Positions 1 to 10,889 of a stretch of 64,000 nt of DNA are shown piece by piece. The DNA lies in the NCBI RefSeq assembly GCF_950023065.1, contig NC_088679.1:70990001-71054000 (forward strand), read 5' to 3'. This DNA comes from Planococcus citri (lineage: Eukaryota > Arthropoda > Insecta > Hemiptera > Pseudococcidae). The notes under the pieces are model-generated. The model saw only the letters and a program-made list of their open reading frames with translations. It was not told where the DNA came from and searched no databases. Each line of letters opens with the position of its first letter. Position 1 is the stretch's first letter. Both the position numbers and the translations under genes were made by a program.

Positions 1-647
1 TTTATACTCAGGTCGAGCCTTCTAAGCGTTTTCGAACGAATTATCACATCGGTTAAATTCTCGATTTCATTTCGAGTCAAATCCAGCTCATCCAAACACT
101 CCGGTAAGCTGATATTGGACGGTAATTCGAATATATTATTCGAACACAAATACAGTTTACGTACCCTAGGCAACAGCAAATGCTCGAATTTCAGCAACCT
201 ATTATGCGACATATCTAAAAAGTCCAGCGTCACACTCTCGTTCAGCTTCACAGATGCTAAAGATCGTACTTTATTCGATCCCATATCCAAATTCCTCAAT
301 CGACCGAATTCTCGTAAATCAATCTCAGTTAAGTTATTGTCTCTTAGATCTAGATCGCTGATGTTTCTCAATCTAGCTACCTGGTGTAGAATACTGGGGC
401 TGTTGAACTGTATCGTTAAAGTGGTTCCTAAAGCTGACTCGTATAAATGATCGATGATTGCGGCGATCGTGCTAACATCGGTGCAGTTTGTAATGACCAT
501 TGTATCGTTCTGATCTAAGATGATTTCGTAGCTCTCCATGTGATCGTCTCGACGTTGGCATATGAATATTGGATTATTGATGTAATAACCATTCGTTAGT
601 ACCGTGAACAGGATGATTTTTAGGATGATCAGATTTGCTGGTACCAT
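1..647 (-). CDS. Secreted or membrane leucine-rich-repeat protein, 5' part, cut by window edge
   Basis: On the minus strand an ATG at 645-647 opens a frame of 215 codons that leaves the window at base 1 without a stop. Residues 1-20 form a signal peptide (MVPANLIILKIILFTVLTNG). A short N-terminal region follows with Cys30 and Cys55. From about residue 96 there are LRRs of the LxxLxLxxNxL type: ISDLDLRDNNLTEI (96-109), LRNLDMGSNKVRSL (117-130), LDFLDMSHNRLLKF (141-154), VRKLYLCSNNIFEL (162-175), LDELDLTRNEIENL (185-198), and a sixth begins at 208. The start is well supported: an in-frame TAG lies 12 codons upstream with no ATG between, and the signal peptide starts at this Met. Such LRR ectodomains bind ligands or adhesion partners outside the cell. 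Toll-like, tartan/connectin-like and soluble forms cannot be told apart because the C-terminus is missing. The LRR identity is secure; the exact family is not. Confidence 0.88.
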   Translation of the reverse strand, partial: MVPANLIILKIILFTVLTNGYYINNPIFICQRRDDHMESYEIILDQNDTMVITNCTDVSTIAAIIDHLYESALGTTLTIQFNSPSILHQVARLRNISDLDLRDNNLTEIDLREFGRLRNLDMGSNKVRSLASVKLNESVTLDFLDMSHNRLLKFEHLLLPRVRKLYLCSNNIFELPSNISLPECLDELDLTRNEIENLTDVIIRSKTLRRLDLSI

Positions 648-680
648 AATTTGCAACGTCGTGTCAGATGCACATAGTAC

Positions 681-773
681 CTACGTGGTGATTTGAAAGT
701 ACGAGTAGAGCTCGGTTTTCAACGTTGAGCGATTCTTGTTGTAGTTGGTGTCCGTGATGGTTGTATGGTTCAT
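681..773 (-). other. Upstream ORF in the LRR mRNA leader (30 codons plus stop)
   Basis: ATG at 771-773 opens a 30-codon frame (beginning MNHTTITDTNYNK) ending at TAG 681-683. It lies between the candidate splice acceptor near 797 and the LRR start codon at 647, in the same frame as the LRR protein. If the leader is transcribed as drawn, this uORF would lower or condition translation of the LRR protein. A coding role for the peptide itself is not supported. The reading frame is seen; the regulatory effect is inferred. Confidence 0.4.
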
Positions 774-796
774 TGTGCCCCAGGATCACAAGCTAC

Positions 797-835
797 CTGT
801 AACAGAAAATAAATTGAAGGTTGGGTTAGAACAGG
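797..835 (-). other. Candidate 3' splice site upstream of the LRR start
   Basis: Read on the minus strand, a TCTAAC branch-point-like word (825-830) is followed by a pyrimidine-rich stretch and TTTTCTGTTACAG, with the AG at 797-798. The leader exon would then start at 796 and run through the uORF into the LRR start at 647. The missing 5' exon would lie to the right, so an unknown part of the window may be a 5'UTR intron of this gene. No transcript evidence is available. Confidence 0.45.
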
Positions 836-2440
836 AAATAATCGTATTGAAGTAGAGTCACATATTCTTAAAAACAAGCAGTTCTCTATTATTTCTGTTC
901 TAAATTATGTATTACAATTTAATGATGATTTCTGAGTTTTGAATTTATATTTAGAAATTTTTTACTCGTGGTTTGCGAACGATTCGCAGAATAAATGTCG
1001 AACTGATTTCAATCATTTTGAGGATTTGATACACACTGGAAAAAAAGGGTGTAGAGGGGTAAAAGGGAATATTGAGTTATACTCGTAACTAGTGCTTGGT
1101 TTATGTAAAACTCCCGAGTTGGCAATCTTAGACTATATTGTATTTTTCACCTCACTTCCTCATACACTTCAAATGAATTACTCTGGAAGGAGGGGGGAGA
1201 GGGCATCGCCCAGATTGACTAGAAGAGCTGAAATTCTCCTCAATGAATTTTCCACTCAAAGTCAAATGTCAAACAATCTCCTGCTCTAAATCGAAGTATG
1301 TATTATCTTCCCATCACTTTTTTGGGAGGGGGAGGGGGGTTAAAAATTTATTCCACACACATTTGATAAGTTGGATCGAGAATTCGCGAGATATTAGCCA
1401 AAAACAATGTTGACGGGCTCAAATATACCCACAATTGAACGATATGGGGGGTGAGGGGCGCTCACTGAAGATAGTGAAACCTCTTACATTCGTTTTCAGG
1501 ACTTCGAATTGAGCCTCTATCTCAAAAATCACCAAAATAAGCTCACCCCTCACTTCTTCATTTATCAAAGCTAATTTTTTTCTGTATCATTGGAGAAGTC
1601 GAAAGAATTGCCTACTCAGTTTGCCGTAAATACGAGTCGAGAGGATGTTAATAAAATTGCCTAACCAGTTCGCCGTAAATACGATGTGACTTCAGATTTC
1701 TTTTCAGGTTAATATGCGTTATTTTTTGTGCTTTTTGGGGACGTTGAGGTAAAGCAAAAAGTGAACACTGCTCCTTTGGCTATGTGCCTTTGTATTTTCG
1801 TTTTTCCCAATTTCAATGGGGGGGGGGGGGGTGAACGTGAAGCTCGTGATTTGAAAATTGCTTTGCGTCGAGTTCTTTATAATATTTTCAGGATTAAAAT
1901 CTTCGCCTTATTTTATCCTCTCCCCTTCCTTCAAGGTACGAAACCCCAAAAAATGCCAATTTAATGAAAATTGACTCCCCCCAAACTGCAATTTCGTTTT
2001 CACCAAGACAAATAATTTTTGGCCTTATATATTTTCATTTAGCTTGAAATTTGAAAAAAATGAGTTTTCCCGTTAAAAACGTTGGAGAAAACGATCCCAA
2101 GTTTACCCTTGAGTGGAGGGGAGAGGGGGCTCAAAATGTAGGTACAGCTTAAATTTGTTGTTTCAAGATACTCAACTTTAGATCAGTAAGAAATAAAACT
2201 GGCCAAAGTTGGAATAAATTTGTCTGTGTTTTTTTAAGAGCATCGAAAATGATTTTAAAAAATTTAAAGTTGAACTTTTTTCAAAAACAAAAGCCTAATT
2301 TTCAAATGTTCACCTAATCTGGGGCTCAAATTAAGCATTTGGAAACTAGGGTTGTGTTAGGTACGTAGATTTTTATACATTGCGTTGAATAGATCTAAAT
2401 ATCCTTCGTTCTAGGATTTTGTATTACACAAAAAAGCCCT
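836..2440. other. AT-rich non-coding stretch with G tracts
   Basis: No coding region is recognisable; open frames are short and low in complexity. The stretch has several G-rich plus-strand blocks (1,321-1,340, 1,443-1,460) and a 13-G run near 1,819-1,831. The 1,594-1,690 segment is a dispersed repeat listed separately. It could be intron of the leftmost gene or intergenic DNA. Confidence 0.5.
1594..1690 (+). repeat. Dispersed doublet repeat, copy 1 (GCCGTAAATACGA family)
   Basis: Two diverged half-units about 49 bp apart each contain an ATTGCCTA word followed by TTYGCCGTAAATACGA. The whole block, including the flanking GTCGAAAGAATTGCC and the GTTAATAAAATTGC spacer, recurs in the same orientation at 37,341-37,440 with roughly 80-85% identity by eye. 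It has no coding potential and no visible terminal repeats or target duplication. Confidence 0.7.
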
Positions 2441-2479
2441 TCCTCCACCCCCCCCAGAATTATGATAGAATTTTCAAAA

Positions 2480-3740
2480 AAAATGGAAAAATTTTGTAAC
2501 GTATTGTTTGTAATGTTTTTGATAACGCTGATTTTGAATTTCAACTTACTTTTTGGATCCGAACCTCCCAAGCTTCACATTAGGCCCTTCAAATTGAAAA
2601 AAAATTTCAACAAAAAAATCAAAAATTCGCGCTATCTCTTGTTTGTAGGGTTCTTAAAGGTCCTGATTTCGAATTTTTGGTTACTTTTTTGTTACGAGTG
2701 CCCCAGACAACCCCCCCCCCACCCACCCACCTCTATGAGCCCTCAACTTGAAAAACCCGAAAAAAATTCCTGTGACCTACGGTTTGTTGAGTTTTTCAAA
2801 GTGCTGATTTCGAATTTTGTTTTTTTATACCAGCTCCCCCCCCTCCCAATACTTTCACAATGAGCGTCAAATTTTTTGAAAAAGTCAAAAAATCTACATT
2901 ATGAACCTATGATTTGTTGGGTTTTTAGAAATGCTTATTTCGAATTTCATGTTTCTTTTTCAATTCGAGCCCTCTAGAGCCCCCCTTTCCACCAATGAAC
3001 TACTAAATTTCAAACAATTTGTGTGACCTATGCTTTGTTAGGTTTTTGAAGGTTCTGACTTAAAATTTTCGTTCACTTTTTTGATGCGAGCTTTTCCAGA
3101 ACCCTCGCCTGATAAGCCCCTAAACTCCAAAAAAAACCAAAAATACAAATTCTTTTACTTTATTGTTTACAGAATTTTTAGAGGTCCTAATTTCTAATTT
3201 TCAGTCACTATTTCGACACAAGCTCCGTATATAAAAACTCCTGAATTATTATTAAAAAAAAAAAAACGGAAATTTCGTGTGATTTTTGTTTAGTTGGGGT
3301 GTTTTTAGGGGTGCTAATTTTAAATTTCGCGTTGCTATTCTGATACAAACCTCAGTCTTACCCCCACAATGATCCCTTAAAATTTGAAAACATTGAAATA
3401 TTCGCGTGACCGATTATTTTTTCGCTCTGTTGGTTTTTCATAGATGCTAACTTCGAAATTCATGTGATTTTTTTTGATAGAGCCCCCTGTACCCTTCACA
3501 AAGAACCTCCAAACAGAACAATCAAAAAGCCCTTGTGGCCCATGCTTTGTTGAGTCATGCCTTATGAATCTCACAATCAGCCCTAAATTTCAGAAAATTG
3601 AAGCATTTGTGTGACGAATATTTTGTAGGGTTTTGAAGTTATTAATTCAAAAAGAAAGTTGGTAAATTTTTGTGATCTGTATTTTGGTTTGTTGAGTTTC
3701 TGATTTCAAAACCTGGAATCAGAATAGAGGAGAGATCTTT
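2480..3740 (+). repeat. Degenerate tandem array, period about 130-145 bp
   Basis: About nine units follow one another. Each carries a TTTGTTGRGTTTTT-like word, then a word like GGTCCTGATTTCGAATTTT, then TTACTTTTTTG with a short C-rich block. Unit marks fall near 2,495, 2,637, 2,782, 2,920, 3,035, 3,165, 3,287, 3,425 and 3,545. The apparent 133-codon frame at 2,462-2,863 is this repeat read through: its hydrophobic segments recur with the period. Isolated units of the same family are seen near 38,060-38,170 and 40,200-40,330. Confidence 0.7.
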
Positions 3741-4690
3741 CAAGAAAAAAAAAACGTTGCATTATCAAATCAAAAATTTTTTCATGATATTTTTTCGCCT
3801 TGGGAGAAATATTTTTATGACGAACAATTTTCATTCAAAGTTAATTGAAATATATTCCTTAATTTATATTTTTTGGCTTCTCAGACTACCCAATTTTTTG
3901 TATCTCTCGTTCAAAAAAAATTTCAGAAAAATTTCTTGGATTTGATTTTTTGACCATTTTCAACCTTCTAAGGATACCGTAGATGAAATAATTCAAAACA
4001 GTCGTGTCTGACTCGTTGTTCATCTGATCTAGCTGAAAGTTAAAATGGGCTGTTTCTCATTTCTTCATTTTCTTGAACCAAAGGACTAATAATTTGTGTT
4101 CAAACAACAAAAAAAGATCCTCATCAACCCGTCATTTATAAGAATGTTGTGAAAAATTTCTTCTCAAAAAGTGTTTCGATTTCAAAGTGCCTTGTTTTCA
4201 AATGAAGGAATCACCTTTGAACAAATAACTGATCTCCGCCACTTCTCTTCCAATTTGATTCGAAAACTCACAGCATCCCTTCTTCCCTTTTTTTTGAGTA
4301 TATGTAAGGTGAGCGTAGGTGCATTAAAACACTGCTTTTTGATACACATCTCTTTGACACTTTCAAAAGTCAAGCTCCAAAAAAAAAAATCAGGCAATTG
4401 CTCCAAAAGCACACCAGATGTTGGAACTCTACTATATGCAGCATCATCCTCTTCATTGTTACGTGTAGGTACCTACTTTTCTTAGCAACAACAACGAACA
4501 CTAATGTAACAGGTGATGATGAATTATTGGTGCACAACGAAGCATAAGGACTAATTTCAGTACTACATATAATGCTATCTTCATAACACGAGCTAACGCC
4601 TTTCGCTGCTGCAGATTCTAATCTTTCATTAGGCAGAAAAGTATACGTAATAAAGGTGAACTTGAACGAGCTTTTCAAGTCGAAAAAGAT
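3741..4690. other. AT-rich non-coding stretch, nothing recognised
   Basis: Overlapping short frames on both strands (4,171-4,678) have no recognisable domain and cancel one another as coding candidates. No tandem repeat or terminal inverted repeat was seen. Confidence 0.4.
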
Positions 4691-6240
4691 GTTAGGTCGA
4701 AAGGTACCGTGTACTGTGTATTACTGCTGTGTGGCAGTGCAGTATTTTATAATAAACGAATTTTCGGGCGGGTGCTCTCTCGTATCGCCGGCGAGTTTTT
4801 GTAACTTTGTAATATTTAATTAAACACGCGAGCAAAGTTGGCGGGAAATTTTACATTGTGTGTGCGAAAAGTACACCTGAACGTATATATATACCTATCG
4901 TCGCGTCGACGTACATTCGTATAGGTATACAATGTATGTTGTGGTGTATCCACAAAATCGATTCGACGAATCGTTTGTTTCGAAACATTGTGCTACAAAA
5001 GAATAGCTGATACCAAACTCGTGTTCGTATAGGAAATGGGAATTCACGTATGCGTTTTTCCCCCCTCAACCATCGTGCACTTGAAAAAAAGGGCGCACAA
5101 CTTCGCATTACTCCGGCGAATCGTCGTTGCTGAAAGAAGAAATTTATGTTAATGAAGAAATTGAACGTAAAAATATTTCATACCGTAATGTTACGTAAAA
5201 CATTCTCTGCTCGCAAAAACAGATTGAGCATAATTTGAAAAATTTATTCGTTTTTTTTTTCGCCGACTTTACGGCAAAGTTTCTCATTTAAATTTATAAC
5301 GTTATTTTTGTTAAAACGAGAGGCAGTGTTTTTTCTCTTTTTTTCACCAACGTGTATTTCTACAAAAAGGATAGAGAAAAAGTATGTACTACTGCGTTTG
5401 TGAAATATCACCGCGCTCTTGCGTCGTAGTAAATATAAGTATTTGCGGGTATATACGAATGAGTCTACGAAAAAGGATGATTTAAAAAAAAAAAAAATAT
5501 CGCCAGATTACTTAACAAAAGAAGAAAAGAAGTTCCATTAGAGTTTTGACCTTTTTTATTGTAAAACGAGTGACGCGACGTCGACGACGAACGCAGCGGA
5601 AGTGAATTTTTTCGCTACGTCAGCGTTTGAAAAATATTCGCGAGCCGAAAAGACATTTCCATCAACGGAGTTGTTTCAATTTTGTTTTTTTTTTGTCTTT
5701 CTTCCCTTTCGTCTTCTCCCCGAAATGTACAACTCATCGTATAGCGAGAGAGACTCGAGAAGAGAAGAATCTCCACTTTGGCGTGTCTTTAACTCTCGAT
5801 CAAATATTAAATTTACGCGTCACATTATTGCTCCTCATCTTGCTGTACGAAGTACGCAGAAAAGGCTTTGTTATTTTTAAATGTAAATACGCGTCTTGCT
5901 CGTATCGAGCTGAGTCATGAGAATTCAGAGACGCGAGACGTGTACAATAAAACGATGAGTTGTGGAAAACGACTATAGAGGGAGGTGGTTTTTCCTATTT
6001 CAAAAAATGTGAATGTGAAAATCCAACGAGAAAATTATTTTTACTACGAACGAACGACCTGTACATATAGCGAAGTGCGACGTCGACGCGATCGAAAAGC
6101 CAGAATTTATTGGGACGATTTTTATGCAGCGATTATCAATAAGGAAGTGGCAACGCGAGATGGTTAACACGCGATCAGCTCTGTGCGAGCACGTGTGAGA
6201 AAAGCTAGTCTATATAGATACAGGGTGTTACGTAAATAAT
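4691..6240. other. CG-dinucleotide-bearing complex island 1
   Basis: Composition changes sharply here from A/T homopolymer-rich to complex sequence with many CGA/TCG words (for example TCGCCGGCGAG near 4,786). It contains a CACGTG E-box-type palindrome at 6,190-6,195. Short frames such as the 85-codon minus-strand one ending at 4,851 have no recognisable domain. It could hold a promoter, an untranslated exon or conserved non-coding DNA; the sequence alone does not decide. Confidence 0.4.
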
Positions 6241-6379
6241 TTACCCCTTTTATCCGTGAGATAGGCATTTCGTTTTAAGCATCAGCGTACATTTTTGTCT
6301 ATCTTTGGAATGGAAGGAGCAAATTCGTATTTTTTTTCCAAATTTTTTCTCATCAGTTTGAATTTTGCGTGACATAATG

Positions 6380-8340
6380 TTAGAAAATTGCAAAAGAACA
6401 CAATATTGCGTAAAAACATAGAAATTGTTCATTTTTTGAAAAGAGGTTTTCCTTTTATTTGGGATTTTCTGTTAATGCGAATCCTATTTTTTGGAGATGG
6501 GGAAGGGGGAGGGAAGAAAGAGTTTATGAGGTTTGAAAATTTTCAAAATTGTACAAATTGTTCGTTCATTTTCCATTTGCTCATTTTTGAGACGAATGGC
6601 AAGTTTTTTCAAAGATGAGTTTTTTATTTCATGTGAGAGCTTTACTTACTGTGATTTTGGTTCTCATTTTTTTGGATGGGGATGGGGAGGGCAGGAGAGG
6701 AGAGGGAAGAAGTATAAAATATTTTTAGAACCACAAAATTTTGTTTATTCTCAAACACATTGAGAACTGTGAAATCAGGTTGATGATACGTATTTCAAAC
6801 GGTTTTTTTTTCATCTGGAATTTTTTGTGAGTGGGGACGAGTTGAAAGTTTTCGAAAATTTTTCATTCGTGTTTGAAAGAAATAGATACTTTTTTATGAA
6901 TTGGTAAAAGAGATTTTTTTTGTGGTTTCTGGTCATTTAAGTTATGAATTTAAGAAAAGGGGAGTCCAAGAATTTTTGAGAATTCGATGCCATCAATTGG
7001 CAACATTTAAAGTAATTTTTCTTCTAATTTTGATGAGGGAAGGACCTAATATATGTACATTCTTAAAAATTATAAGAATTGTTCATTTTGGGAAAGAATG
7101 AAGACTTTTTAAAATCAATTAGCAACATTCAAATTCATTTCATCTATTTTTTTGTTGTTTTAGTTTTTAGATTTCTTTTGTTGGTGGTGGGGGGGGGGGG
7201 ATTAGAAGTTTCCAAGAATGACGAGGAATGTTCATTTTGAAAAATAATGCCAACTTTTTCCCTCAATTGGTGAGATTGAAACACATTATTTTTATTTGCG
7301 ATTTTTCTGCAATAATTTCAGTATGGTGGGTTTTTTGGTGGATACGAGGGAAGGGGGCGATGGAAATTTTCAGGAACTACCAACATTTCCAATTTTCGAA
7401 AATAATGTCAAATTTTTTATTAATTGGTACCTAACGATCCAATAATTGTTTCCATCATTTGGTTTTAATTTCGAGTTTTTGTTTATTATTTGGGGGGAGG
7501 GGGTAGAGGGAGGGATTTAGGAATTATAAAGAGTTGCGAGAACAAAGTTTTCATCAATTATTGAGGTTCAAATTCATTTTATTTGGGATTTTTCTGTAAA
7601 AATTTCAGTATGAAGGTTTTTTTGGTGGTGATTTGGTGAGGGGGGGGGGTGTTAGATATTTTCAGGAATTACCAAAATTGTCGATTTTGGAAAATAATGC
7701 CACCTTTTTATTAATTGGTAACAATCCAATATTTTTTCCTGTCATTGGTTTCAATTTCGAGTTTTTGTTTCTTTTTTTTGGGGTGGGGGGAAGGGGGAGG
7801 GAGAAATTTAGAAATAATTATCAAAAATTGCGAGAATTGCTTATTTTGGAAAATAACGACCATTTTTCATCAAAATTGGTAATTCTCAAAATAATTCATT
7901 TTTGTATCTATTTTGAGTTTTTTTTTTTTTTTTTTTTTTTTTTATAAATTTCAGTTTTTAATTTTTCGAAGGAGAGAAAGAAGGGATCCAAAAAATTTTG
8001 AAATTAATTTTGAATTATGCATTTTTCAATCTTGGAGGAAGGTATTTGAAAATTTTGATGAAAAGTAGTGGAAAATTACTAAGTACGAAAAAGTACTTAG
8101 CAATATTCTCATTCGTCTGTGTTTTCTTTACTTAATCAAGTTTTGAATTTCCTCAGAGAGGGGTTGGGGAGAAGTTTGAGAATTTTTATGAATTACAAGA
8201 ATTGTTTATTTTTGAAAATTATGGTATCCTTTTTTTTATCAATTGGTAATTTTTCCTTCTAGAATTTTAATTTTGGAGTTGGTTTTTGGGTGAGGGAGAG
8301 GGAGCGGGTGGTAATCGAGATATTTTCCCGAATTACTGAA
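6380..8340 (+). repeat. Degenerate tandem array with G-rich units, period about 145/290 bp
   Basis: Repeated units share a GATTTTTCTGTAAWAATTTCAGTATG-type start, a G-rich block (GGGGAGGGGG), a TTTTCAGGAAYTACCAA word, a word like GAAAATAATGCCA, and ATTAATTGGTA. The clearest pair starts near 7,300 and 7,588, a step of about 288 bp, with half-units of about 145 bp. A run of about 24 T ends the best-conserved part near 7,919-7,942. Short frames across it are repeat read-through. Confidence 0.7.
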
Positions 8341-9420
8341 ATTATTCTTTTTTGAAGTGTAGTAAATGTGTGGAAACTTCTTCATCATTGGTAATAATTG
8401 TCAAAATGGGAGTACATATTATGTGATATTTTCTGTTATTTAGAATTTTTCCATATTAGTTTTGAATTTGTTGGTACAAAGGGGGGTATTAAAAATTGAG
8501 TTTGTGATTTGTATCATTTTTTTTTTTGCACTGAAGGGGAGAGGGGAGAATCGTCAAGAAAAAGCTTCAATATATTCATTTATATCGTATGTAGGTAAAG
8601 GTGGCTTGAAACTTAAAATGTGTGATTTTAATGACAAAAAATGTGCATTTTAAACGTCAGAGTGAAGTACAGTGTTGTGTTCTAATACAAAGTTTTTTTG
8701 TCTTGAGTAAACTTTTTGAAGGAATTTTTCAAAACACATGGTCTAAAGAAATCGAAAGTTAATTTTTTGCACAAAAATTTTGAAATAATCGTCTCAAATG
8801 CTATCTACTCATTTTTTTTAGACAACTTTCTACCTATTAGTCTCACGCAGTGCTCCCTTCATGTTGACTTGCGATCTATTTGGTTTCTATTAAAGCTAAT
8901 TTCAAATTATGGCTCAATTTTCGATACTTTTCCCTCCTCTAATACTTCCTTAAATCCAAATTTGAAAGAAAAAATTGATAGAATGATAAATCATGTCTAG
9001 AATATGAATTTATACCTATGCACTTAAAATTCTAAAAATATGCATTTAAATTTTTAATGTGCATTTTAAATCCTAAAAACATGCATTAATATCAATGTAG
9101 GTGTTTTCTGAAAGTTTTTTTTTTTTTTTAAATTGTAGAACGATGTAGCAACACTGAAGAAAATCTCAATTCTGGAGCCATTTTCATAATTTTGTTACAT
9201 TTCTTCTAAAAAGTGAAAGAAAGGAAATCTCCTCCACCTCACCCTACAAAAAAAAAAGAATAATTCCAAAAACGCAGTTAAGTGAAATAAATGTGTCAAA
9301 ATATGCCATTCAAAGTAGACATTGATAAAAAATTATTAAAAAATTTGATTGCTTCCCCTCCCAAAAAAGTGATCTTAATTTTACATTTGCGTCCCCAAAA
9401 AACAACCAGGTGAACACTCT
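8341..9420. other. AT-rich non-coding stretch
   Basis: No gene is recognised. The 94-codon frame at 8,716-9,000 is compositionally biased and has no domain. The word ATGTGCATTTTAAA occurs near 8,640 and 9,056, suggesting an old short repeat. Confidence 0.4.
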
Positions 9421-10540
9421 GATATCAGTGATATTTTTGTTATTGACATCCGGACTACGACTACTTACTCGAATTTACGAAACACCCTATGCATGTGTAC
9501 ACGTATATAGGAAAGTACACTCTACGCGTACGTTACGTACGTAGCACACGTACATATATCGTGATTTAGCTGCGAATATCTACGCCTTCGAGCCATACAT
9601 CACGTAGACGCTTTCATCAACATTCCGCTGTCACTTTACTGTTGGATTCGATTTAATAAATCAAAATTCGCCATTCCGAAACGTCTCTTGTTCTCGCGTA
9701 ACAAGCCACGCATTATATTAACGCAGCCAACTATCATGTAGTTCGCTGTAAATTGCCTAAATGAAGCGTTCCGTTGTTAACCAACCAATACTGCAGGACC
9801 CAGAATTTACCAAGTGAGTGTGTACCTTTTCCCCATCTACCCCAATGAAAAAAAAATATAGAGTCGAGGTTTTCTTTTTGGGCATTGGGGAATGGGAATG
9901 TGCAGCTATCGCATCGCACTGATGACGATGAGGCAGAAGTTGAAAAGAGCCACGCATCGTGCGAATGCGATTCTTCGCACGATGCGACGTGTAATTAATA
10001 GATAAGTCGAACGGAAATTATTTGTTTTTGTGTAACAAAAACGGGAAATAGGATTCGCGCGTGGTTATTGTACGATACCTACTCGAACTGTACACGCAGG
10101 GACAAGAGCAAAGGGAACGTGCAAAACTCATTTTCTCTACGTCGTCGTGTTTTCGTTTTTGTCTCTTTGAAACACTCAGCGAATTCGTTGTGTGTGGTTT
10201 GGATGAGCGAGGCGAGGCAGAGGCTAGACGGGATGAGGTGTGAGGTGTTTTTCATCACGCTAAATTTCATTCGATAAAAGATGAGAAAGTTTCTCGAGTA
10301 TTATCTGAGATATGCGTTTTTCGTTAATTCGCCCCTTCGTCGGCTTGCAAATTATTCCCCTAATTAATGTATTGAATTTGAAGACGAGTGCTGCTGCTTT
10401 TGACACGACGTGAAGGTGAATTTACATATGTTTCGCGATCGTGTGAAGGTACAGTTGAGCAGAATAGGTGCGTGCTGTGTGGTGTGCGTATATTTGAAAG
10501 GGGTTTCCATTCCTAAATAATGTTGACTTTCGGGTGTAAT
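9421..10540. other. CG-dinucleotide-bearing complex island 2
   Basis: Complex sequence with CG-containing palindromic words such as TACGTACGTAGC near 9,535 and a perfect 13-bp hairpin (9,953-9,986, listed separately). Short overlapping frames on both strands (10,061-10,277) have no recognisable domain. Possible regulatory or untranslated exon sequence. Confidence 0.4.
9953..9986. other. Perfect 13-bp inverted repeat, 8-nt loop
   Basis: CGCATCGTGCGAA (9,953-9,965) and TTCGCACGATGCG (9,974-9,986) are exact reverse complements around TGCGATTC. This GC-rich stem stands out in an AT-rich region. It could fold in RNA on either strand or be a cruciform or protein-binding palindrome. No flanking duplication suggests a mobile element. 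Confidence 0.6.
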
Positions 10541-10889
10541 ATTTGTTACCTTGAATGCTCATGTTTCGTAAATATTGGGAGAGATTCTTTCATAAATTTA
10601 TAATGAGAAGAAACTGAAAAAATTTCAAAAATATAAAATATTTAAAAAGTTGATTCCTTTCCAGGGTCAAAAAAGTGGATTTTTGGGTTATTTCACGTGT
10701 TTTTTGACCTCTAGGAAAACCATCAGCCTCTTCAAATTGACCTAGATGGTCCAAATTCTTGCAGTACGATGAGAGGATGTGCTTGAAGTGCTTTTTGTAG
10801 GTTTCGACCTTCTAAACCCATTTGATCCCTTTTCAGGATCAAAAAAACAATCTTTTAGGAACAAATCGAGTCACCTTTTTTTGAAACAT
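10541..10889. other. AT-rich spacer before the 34-bp array
   Basis: No coding potential. Two related blocks with a CCAGGGTCAAAAAA or TCAGGATCAAAAAA word near 10,662 and 10,835 suggest an old duplication. Confidence 0.35.

Noticed and set aside
115..450. 111-codon plus-strand frame at the left edge
   Set aside because: It is the antisense of the LRR coding region; the minus strand has a signal peptide and clear LRR consensus, the plus strand has no domain.
2462..2863. 133-codon hydrophobic frame that looks like a membrane protein
   Set aside because: Its hydrophobic segments repeat with the 140-bp DNA period and it lies inside the tandem array, so it is repeat read-through.
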